Source of the DNA: Endocalyx cinctus
Lineage: Eukaryota > Ascomycota > Sordariomycetes > Amphisphaeriales > Apiosporaceae
Assembly: GCA_001600455.1 (NCBI GenBank)
Contig: BCKC01000001.1
Location: 1,886,441-1,950,440 of the forward strand
Direction: 5' to 3'
DNA: 64,000 nucleotides
Both the position numbers and the translations under genes were made by a program. The notes beneath the pieces were generated by a model. It had not been told where the DNA came from and searched no databases. It worked only from the letters and a program-made list of their open reading frames with translations. Below are positions 56,829 to 64,000 of the stretch, piece after piece (positions within the stretch are counted from its first letter, which is position 1; the number at the start of each line of letters is the position of its first letter).

Positions 56829-58980
56829 TTAAGCGGGAGACTTGCTCGGCGGCGCGCCAGCCCCGTTCTGACGGGCGTCACCACCGCTAACAGAAAGACC
56901 ACCAATACCAGATGAAAGGAACGCAAAAGGATCATTCTCGGACTGAGATGAGTAGAAGTTGTTGGACGGGCCGGCGGAGGCAGGTCCGTTGTTGGCGGAC
57001 TGGAAAGCAGCCTCAGCGGCACGGCTGTCGAAGGGGCCGGCCGAGTGGGAGCCTGGCGCAGGTCCAAAGTGAGTGTTCAAGGATGGATATGGCGCGGCAC
57101 CTCCACCGCCAATACCGGACGGCAGGGCATATGTGCTGGGAGGACCGCCGAAGTGCTGGCCATACCCAGCAGAAGCGCCGAAAGGTCCGGAACCAGAGGC
57201 AAATGGGCCAGGACCAGGAGTTCCAGCCATGGATCCTGTGTTCATGCTGTAGTTGGAGTTGTTGTCCATCGACGAGGGATAGCCCGAGTCGGCGACCACG
57301 GCGGCGCCAGCACGACTAGCACCACATCGAAGACAACACACATTCTTAGCGAAGTTGTGGTAACCACAGACTTCATTGCCACACTTCCAATCACCGGCGC
57401 GGAAAGGAACAACGCCACTACCGCCCATACGACCTCCGCCGTGACCCATGTTACCATGATGACCGCCGTGGTGGGGAGGAGGCATCATCGCCGGTGGTCC
57501 ATAACCGTACCCGTAACCCATATCACCCTGAGGGCCGGCACTAACGGCGGGGAAGGAGCAACGGAAACAAGCAGTTCGTCGCTGAAAGTTGGAGAAACCA
57601 CACGACGGGCAAGTCCAATCACCAGGGCGAGGTCGGTTCTTACTAGGCGGGAACGGGGTCAAGATCTCGGCAGCGCGGTCTAACACCCGACTCGAGGAGG
57701 GCGAGACTTCAATAGCTTTCTCATTCAGAGCACGTCCGTTCATGCAAAGACTTTCGGCAGCCTGTGGCAAACGACACGGTCAGTCTCGGGCATTCATAAA
57801 ATCGCGCGACGGAACAGAAGACTTACCTCTTCATGGGACGAAAATACGGCGAAGCCTGTACCGGTTGGCTTGTGTTGCTCGGGGGTGCGCAGGGTCCAGA
57901 AGGCGATAGGGCGGCCACCAAATTGGGTAAACCAGCTCTCGAGCTCCGACTGAGTAGTGTCGTGAGGCAGGCCAGACATGTGTAAGACCTTACTGCGCTC
58001 GGACAGGAAGGCACGGACATCAGCACGAGCATCCATCGGACGGGTGAGGACGTCTTGATGGTCTTGCGGAGGCTGAGATTTACGAATAAGACCGCGAAGG
58101 ACACGGGCGAGGGTAACGGCCTCTTCCATAGCACGTCGCGGGGAGGCCGGAGCTAAAGCCTGCAAATGAAAGGGTAAATTGTGCTTGATAGGCGCACTCG
58201 CTTGCACGGGCTCGACCTCGAGAGCGGCGCAAATATTGGACAACATGGAAGGACCGAAGGGAAGGGACTCAGGGTGATGTTGCTGCCATCGCTGATACTC
58301 CGTCCTTAGATCGAAGGTTCTCGAGTGTTGGAGGTAAGGGGGTAAGACGACGGCTTTATCGCGAGCCTCTCGAGGAAGTTGAACGCGCAAATCCCAGGCG
58401 TCTAAGGTGACGAAAACGAACTCAAGATTTTGCGACGTGAGGTGCTCGGAAGCGAATGCATCGAAACGGTTAATCGCATCGCGGAAGGTACCGGCATTTC
58501 TGACATGTTCCCAAGTTAGGGTCGTCAAGCTGGCTATAGGACGTGACAACACACAGATCAGTACGGGTTGGGTTAAAAAAAAAATAACGGATGAATAGCT
58601 TAGGCAGGCGCAATGCGGAGCTACTTACTACATAGCGGAGTAATAGGAGTATTGATGGGTTTCACGAGAACGCTCTCACGGTGTATCTGAGGACAATTAG
58701 CTTCAAAATTATAAAACAGGATTTTACCTTATAAAAAAAAAAAAGAAGAGAAGATATTAAGAATAAATAAAGTATTTTAGTTTATTCATTTATTTTTTTT
58801 ATTGTTTTCTCTTTATTTATTTACCTCGTCAAGAGACTTAGAATCTAATAAGATCCAACCAAGCTCAATAACCTCTGCAGAATCTTTCGTTACATAAACA
58901 CCATGTTCATCGCAAGTAGTAGCTACATGAATAACTACGTAGCGATCGATATGAGGAATTGGAGGTTGCTGAGTCGACAT
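56829..58980 (-). CDS. NRP1: Nrp1-like RNA-binding protein: exonuclease-like, RRM, two RanBP2 zinc fingers
   Basis: Four exons: 58980-58825, 58686-58629, 58533-57827 and 57761-56829; 617 residues. Seen: an N-terminal fold resembling DEDDh exonucleases of the ERI1 group, starting RYVVIHVATTCDE and followed by WEHVRNAGTFRDAINRFDAF and TEYQRWQQHHPESLPF; an RRM (VLHMSGLPHDTTQSELESWF, then PTGTGFAVFSSHEE); and two RanBP2-type zinc fingers, GDWTCPSCGFSNFQRR...CFRC and GDWKCGNEVCGYHNFAKN...CLRC, in a Gly/Ser/Pro-rich tail. The first catalytic D-x-E of the exonuclease is His-x-Ala, so the fold is probably inactive. Yeast Nrp1, with the same architecture, sits in stress granules. Likely a cytoplasmic RNA-binding protein. 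Confidence 0.88.
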
Positions 58981-61130
58981 ATTTGCTGTTTATAACGTAT
59001 ACGGAAGAGTTGAGTATGATACAAGAATTTGTACTGAAACACGTTGGCGAATATCGGGTGGCATGTAATTATAAGAAGGATGCACAGAAAGTTGAATAAT
59101 TGGCGGGTATTCAACGTGCCGAAAGGGCGAGGTAGAGTAATAGAAGTTTTTTTGTAAACTATTTGTTTATTTTCTTGGGGGAGAAGATCGGTGTAGTTGA
59201 AAATAATGAACGAGCGACTGAAGCTCGGGAGGGAGGGAAAGAGGAGAGAGAGGAGGAAAAAGAGGAAAAAAAAAAAAAAGTTGAAATAAAAAAAAATATA
59301 ACCACCCTGTAATAAGTTTTTGTAGTTTTACTGGTCCTTTCTTGGGTTAAAAAAAATGGCCCTCGCGATCCTTGAAAATTCTCAAGTGAGAAAATTGACA
59401 AGGCAAGGAATATAAGGACGCGAGGCCTTTTTTAAAGAAATAAAAAAGGAGATTGGTAATATTGTAGAGGGAAATATAAAGTTTGTAGAGAAAAACAGAG
59501 AGGAGGTAGAGATATAAAAAAGAAGATTAAAAAAAGAAAAAGAAAAACGGACAAGAAATATTAAAAAAAAACAAAAACAAAAGTCATAAAATGTAATATG
59601 AACAAATTGATCAGGAGAGGACCCTCGAAAGTAATTTCTAAATGAGAATAGACCTCCAATACCGTAAAGATGGGTTGCATGGGTGTGTGCTGTAGCTGTG
59701 TCAGGTACTACTTTAAGTGTAGTTGATAATTATATTTTCTACTACCATTTCTATTCTCTACTCTACATTACTCCGTACGGTGATATATGCATCCGAGCGG
59801 CTTATGATATGTCGGGAACAGGGTTTTGGTGTTCCAGTCTGCCAGTATCAGTTTTAAATGCATACCGAATTATGAAGTTACCTCACAATTTACTACGTAT
59901 TATATACGATAGAATAGAATATATTCAACTCAAATTACAGAGCTTATATATATATATATATACACACACACACATAGGGTATATATACCTATATATTTGA
60001 AAACATACTGAAATATGTAGTAGATACCTTTTTTTTCTAGGTATCAGGTAGCTAGCTGCCTGGCAGCCTAGGTACTTACCTACCTAAGGTATATATTCTA
60101 CTTAGTAAATAAATACATTATATGCATACATATATACTTGTACGTCAAACATAAAAACATAACTTTATCCTACCTACACTACAAGTCATAAGAATGTACC
60201 CTGTTCTGTTTTTTTAGGGTAAGTAAAATATACTAAAGATACATACGTGTTTAGCCCGAAATAGGCGTTCCGAAATTGACAAGTCAGAAAATGTGCCTTT
60301 CTTATTCTTATTCTCTCTTTAATACCCGCTAGTCTAGCTGTCTAGGTAGTTGTAAATTAGCCGTGGATAACTATTAAGTACTTACTTACCTAGGTAGGCT
60401 GGTAGGTACCTAGGCAGCCTACAAGTAGGTTAGTACTAAGTAGTATTTATTTAGGTACGGTATCTTATATCTACCCTGCTTAGAGCCTAGAGATACAGCT
60501 ACGGAGTAGAGCTGTAGAGGTATCCATAGGTGCTTAATATACACAGTAATTATATATTTAGAATTGACAACTCCTCCGAGGCAATGAATAAGTTAACTGA
60601 CATATATGTATCTATCGGATACTTCCCCCAAGTTTTATCTCAAACAACCGAAACTTGAAGTTCGATTTATAAGATAGCTTACGTTACATAATATCACGAA
60701 ACCTGGCGAGTCTAATTACGTCATTCATAGAGGCAGCCAGTCTGCCCGTTCAACTTAGGTCCAGTAAATACCAGTAAAATAAGTCGGGTGTTTTATAATA
60801 ACATATCTGCCTGTCATTAAGCTTAGTGGAATCAAGACAGGCCAGAGTCGTAAGACGGATTTTAGCTTGATTGATTTCTTCTGCGCCGGGCTGCGTATAC
60901 GTTCTATTTAACTGTAAAGCATTTCTTTACCCCAACCTAAGTCAGTGCTCAACTTTCTCCCTTCTCACCTTTTTTTTCCCCTTTACCTAAATCCATTTCA
61001 GATACCATCATCCTTCGCCTAACTGATCTAGCCTACTATCGTTCTTGTTTTCAATAGTAGCTGTACGCGAGACCTACGGTACCATAAATTAAATTAACCC
61101 GTCGTATCAAGGGGATAAAAACCGATCATC
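58981..61130. other. 2.1 kb AT-rich divergent intergenic
   Basis: Upstream of the Nrp1-like gene (minus) and the PMP3-type gene (plus). No gene seen. It carries A runs (59266-59300), a (TA)n(CA)n microsatellite (59945-59975) and palindromic gtacct/cctagg clusters at 60040-60095 and 60385-60465. Confidence 0.55.
59945..59976. repeat. (TA)n(CA)n microsatellite
   Basis: About nine TA dinucleotides directly followed by seven CA dinucleotides in a non-coding region. Confidence 0.75.
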
Positions 61131-61563
61131 ATGGGTGCCGCTTCAGCCATTCTACTCGTCTTAATTACCATCCTCTGTAAGCGGCCCAGGTATTCACGAC
61201 TCTTTTTGAATTCCTTCGGAAGGCTAACCTTAATTATAGTTCCCCCTATTGGCGTCTACGCCGTAGCTGGATGCGGTGCTGACTTGCTTGTGAACATTGC
61301 GCTCACGATTCTAGGGTGAGTTATACTTCATTTCTCGGTCGTATTAAAAGAACCAAAGATGAAAAGAGGGATGAGATTGTCCTAACAGGAGAAAATCAAA
61401 CGCTAGATATATTCCCGGTCATATCCACGCATTCTATCTCGAATATATATATTACGATCGTCGAGAACAGGCAAGAGAAGGTCGATTCGTCGCCCAGCGT
61501 GCTCCCGGCGTTTACAGCGATCGCGTACAAACCGGTGGACAAGGTTATGGAACCATGGGTTGA
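61131..61563 (+). CDS. PMP3/UPF0057 family small membrane protein
   Basis: Three exons: 61131-61176, 61240-61315 and 61407-61563 (introns 63 and 91 bp); 92 residues. Seen: a first hydrophobic segment (ASAILLVLITILFPPIGVYAV), the family signature GCGADLLVNIALTILGYIPG and HIHAFYLEYIYYD, then a 40-residue hydrophilic tail with Gly, Tyr and Arg. Family members are tiny plasma-membrane or vacuolar proteolipids that affect membrane potential and cation tolerance. Yeast Pmp3 lacks the tail, so this one is closer to the tailed Sna-type proteins. The reading frame is invisible as one ORF because all three exons are short. Confidence 0.92.
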
Positions 61564-62880
61564 TGGAGGATGGAGACGAATACGATATAATATGTGTGTA
61601 TGTGTGCGTGCGCGCGCGTGTGTGATAAATGCGGGAAGCTCGAAAGGTGTTTTGTTTTAATGGTTTCGGTATTTGTTCATTCAAAGGGGTTCCTACAATA
61701 ATTTACCACCGGTTGGTCTGTAATTATGTTGAGATCATGGGGAACACGTACTTCAAGGAGAGTTTATGAATACTGAATGGAACATGATTATGACTGTCCT
61801 TGAGAGACGGTCAGACTAAATTTAAAAAAAAAAAAAAAAGATAGAGAAGAGAGAGCTGGATTACTTAAGTAATTAATTGTTATTATTATTGTTATTGTTA
61901 TCTAATTAATCAGTACTCCGTACTCTTTCTTACTCTGGATGTAAATCATTTATCATTTTTAACTATCTATATACTACAGTAATACCTATGTAATATATCT
62001 GTACCCCTCTATCCCTCTATCCCTCTATTCGTCAAAAGACTTGGTAAAAAGTCTGCCAGCTCAGCAAGCTCTAACCCCCCCTGGTCAAGTTGATCTTCTC
62101 AATAGCCATTCGAATTCAACCACGATTTCGTGCAGATGAGATTTACCTCTCATATTGTCATATTGTCATATTGTTTAGAATATTTTTTCTAATCTACTTA
62201 AACTAATCCTACACATATACATATACATATATTTCCAGAAGAAAAAGAAATCTCAAGTGAAACCCCAGTTTTCTTTTTTTTACTCTCATCCTTGCCCCTC
62301 CTTTTTCTCTTAAACTTATCCATCTTCCATCTCGTCCATTCATCCATCCATCCATCCATCCAATTTTCTATATCGTTCCAATTCCAAGTACCTGTTTTAT
62401 CTTATTCGCATATATTATATTATACACCTACTTAACTCATACTCTCAAATATATCATGACTTGATTGAGTTACGCATGCTGGATCATTCGTATTTTTCCA
62501 AAATTTGTTAATCTAATCCTACCAACCCTTGTATCCAATGTTGCATATTGCCACACACACCCACCCCCTAAAAACCCTTCTTCCGTCTCTGCATCTGCAC
62601 CGCATTCAAGTAAAATCCGTTTCGTCTTCGCCCATCAAATGCCCATTCTGCGAATGATTGGCTTGTGGTCGACGCCATATCGCATATTCATTACAGACGG
62701 AACTGCTATATGATCCATAACATATCTCATAGTCAGCCCACACCACACACACACATACACACACACTCCTTATTCAAACTGATCCCGTATAATTTGGGTT
62801 TTTTTTCTGTGGAGTGCGAAATGTGCATATGTGAGATAACCGGTCTCAGTAATCATCCGATAACTTGAATTTTTTTTATC
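61564..62880. other. Intergenic with several microsatellites
   Basis: No gene supported. Contains a GT/GC run (61594-61623, starting in the PMP3 tail), (ctctatcc)3 at 62007-62029, (catattgt)3 at 62151-62173, (catc)6 at 62341-62362 and a (CA) run at 62746-62767. The upstream region of the next gene is pyrimidine-rich. Confidence 0.6.
62341..62362. repeat. (CATC)n microsatellite
   Basis: About five tandem catc units in the spacer before the last gene. Confidence 0.75.
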
Positions 62881-64000
62881 ATGTCGAGTAACCCACCGAT
62901 TTCTTCTCATTATCGCCCCTCATCCCGTCCTCCGATCACTAACGGCATCTCCTCTCCGCCTTTTGCCTTCGCCGCCCTCTCTCAACCAAATACATCTTCT
63001 ACTTCTCTCCTCTCTAGTACTGCTACCGCCGAAGGTAAACCAATCCCTCTTGATGACTCCAGTGCCGCCCATAGAACTACAGCTTTACGTGAATTGAACC
63101 GTTCTCAACCTTCCTCACGTCGTCCGTATACCAAGAACAGCGGTCCCCCGAGTACCACCAGTACCACGACAGGGACCTATTCTCAACCCGTTCTAGTACG
63201 CACCTACTCTGGTCCTCTGCATTCCTCCTCGTCTGTCAAGAGCCGCGGTGCCCCTCGTCGGGCGCCTTCCACCGCCGCTTCGATATCCTCCGCGACGTCC
63301 AAATGGTATTCTAAGCGGAATGGTATAGTCATGAACATGACGCGCCCGAAGGGCAAGAAGACGTCGATGTTGGGGGAGGATGCTAAGCTACCGCCGGTCG
63401 AGGCCTTTACTTTTAAAAATATAATGGCAGATATTCAACACGACGTGAATGCGGATCTAGACCGGATAGCCGAAATATGTGCGCGATCGAGATATTCCCT
63501 CAGCAATCAGTACGAGGTTCACATGGCTCCTCACGGTTCCGGGGCTGGTTTCCTCGGAACACCGTCGACATCGCAGAGAAACTTGTCCGTCAGCGGACCG
63601 ACCCTTCAGGCTATTTCTAGCGACGACGAGCAACCAAGTGTCCGTCGAGGAAAACGGAAGAGTGCCGTGCGCCGCGGTAGTGCGGCTTACGGTACTCTCG
63701 AAACCATAATCAGTTCAAGTCGATCATCCGACGAGGAAAGGGGCAAAAAGAGGTCGGCCGCCGAAATTGCGGAAGAAGTTAGAGGTCGTGGCGCATCTAA
63801 TTATCAAGATGAAAACACGAGCGGCAATAGTAGCACCGAGGCTCAAGCGAGTAGCGATCCGCCTTCAGATCAAATGAAGACGCCTCGACGCAAGTCCATT
63901 TCGTTCGCATCGGCCATTATGGATAGTTCTCGCCAGTCTCAAGATCACGGGAAAATATCCAACGCCCTAGATCTCGTGGGCGAGCCGGCGAAGCCAGAAA
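62881..64000 (+). CDS. Ser-rich nuclear-looking protein, 3' truncated by window end
   Basis: An ATG-initiated open frame of 373 codons still open at the window edge, so the C-terminus is unseen. I do not recognise the family. Seen: a long disordered Ser/Thr/Pro-rich head (to about residue 170), then a conserved-looking block around residues 173-221 (EAFTFKNIMADIQHDVNADL, then YEVHMAPHGSG), and after it acidic and basic stretches with several possible nuclear localisation signals (RRGKRKSAVRRG, TPRRKS). No membrane segment or signal peptide. The block between the disordered parts is helix-prone. It may be an E3-ligase-type or chromatin-associated protein, but no domain is certain. Confidence 0.7.
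   Translation, partial: MSSNPPISSHYRPSSRPPITNGISSPPFAFAALSQPNTSSTSLLSSTATAEGKPIPLDDSSAAHRTTALRELNRSQPSSRRPYTKNSGPPSTTSTTTGTYSQPVLVRTYSGPLHSSSSVKSRGAPRRAPSTAASISSATSKWYSKRNGIVMNMTRPKGKKTSMLGEDAKLPPVEAFTFKNIMADIQHDVNADLDRIAEICARSRYSLSNQYEVHMAPHGSGAGFLGTPSTSQRNLSVSGPTLQAISSDDEQPSVRRGKRKSAVRRGSAAYGTLETIISSSRSSDEERGKKRSAAEIAEEVRGRGASNYQDENTSGNSSTEAQASSDPPSDQMKTPRRKSISFASAIMDSSRQSQDHGKISNALDLVGEPAKPE

Noticed and set aside
1..64000. CRISPR arrays, phage defence systems or a toxin-antitoxin pair
   Set aside because: The window is eukaryotic: spliced genes throughout and no regularly spaced repeats.

Overview
This window looks like nuclear DNA from a filamentous ascomycete (Pezizomycotina). Most genes carry several short spliceosomal introns of about 50-200 bp with GT...AG ends. 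Fungus-specific families are present: a Zn2Cys6 regulator, a DHA2-type MFS pump, SEC59, glycogen synthase, XRN1, a Neo1-type flippase and GPI-type wall proteins. Coding regions are GC-richer than the AT- and homopolymer-rich spacers. Sordariomycetes is my best guess at class, perhaps Xylariales from the general feel of the proteins; that is inference only. No operons, CRISPR arrays, rRNA or tRNA genes were found. All exon boundaries below were set by hand from reading-frame continuity plus GT/AG signals, and every multi-exon model closes in frame.

Layout. 0-9 kb: a possible tiny membrane protein, an MFS exporter with a very long tail, and a Zn2Cys6 transcription factor, the last two on the minus strand, followed by a scaffold gap after an 18-G run. 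10-24 kb: dolichol kinase, a Ser/Thr-rich surface protein, a FAM32A homologue, phosphoserine aminotransferase and a Gly/Ser/Pro-rich GPI-type protein. 24-35 kb: an acidic orphan protein, a secreted metallophosphatase/5'-nucleotidase, a 92-residue orphan, a COG0523 (CobW-type) metallochaperone GTPase and an F-box/LRR protein. 35-38 kb: an AT-rich spacer holding a kinase relic that has lost its catalytic core but kept frame and intron. 38-64 kb: a housekeeping block with glycogen synthase, P4-ATPase, RbAp48/Hat2, XRN1, an Nrp1-like RNA-binding protein with a degenerate exonuclease domain, a PMP3-type membrane peptide, and a Ser-rich nuclear-looking protein that runs off the window end.

No biosynthetic cluster or phage-like defence island is visible. 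The genes are mostly independent housekeeping functions: protein glycosylation lipid supply, serine synthesis, glycogen, lipid flipping, chromatin assembly and mRNA decay. The most unusual items are the in-frame, core-deleted kinase, the Nrp1-like protein whose first DEDDh acidic residues are replaced, the two surface proteins with atypical N-termini, the 5-nucleotide first exon of XRN1, and the variant GTPase motifs in the COG0523 protein.
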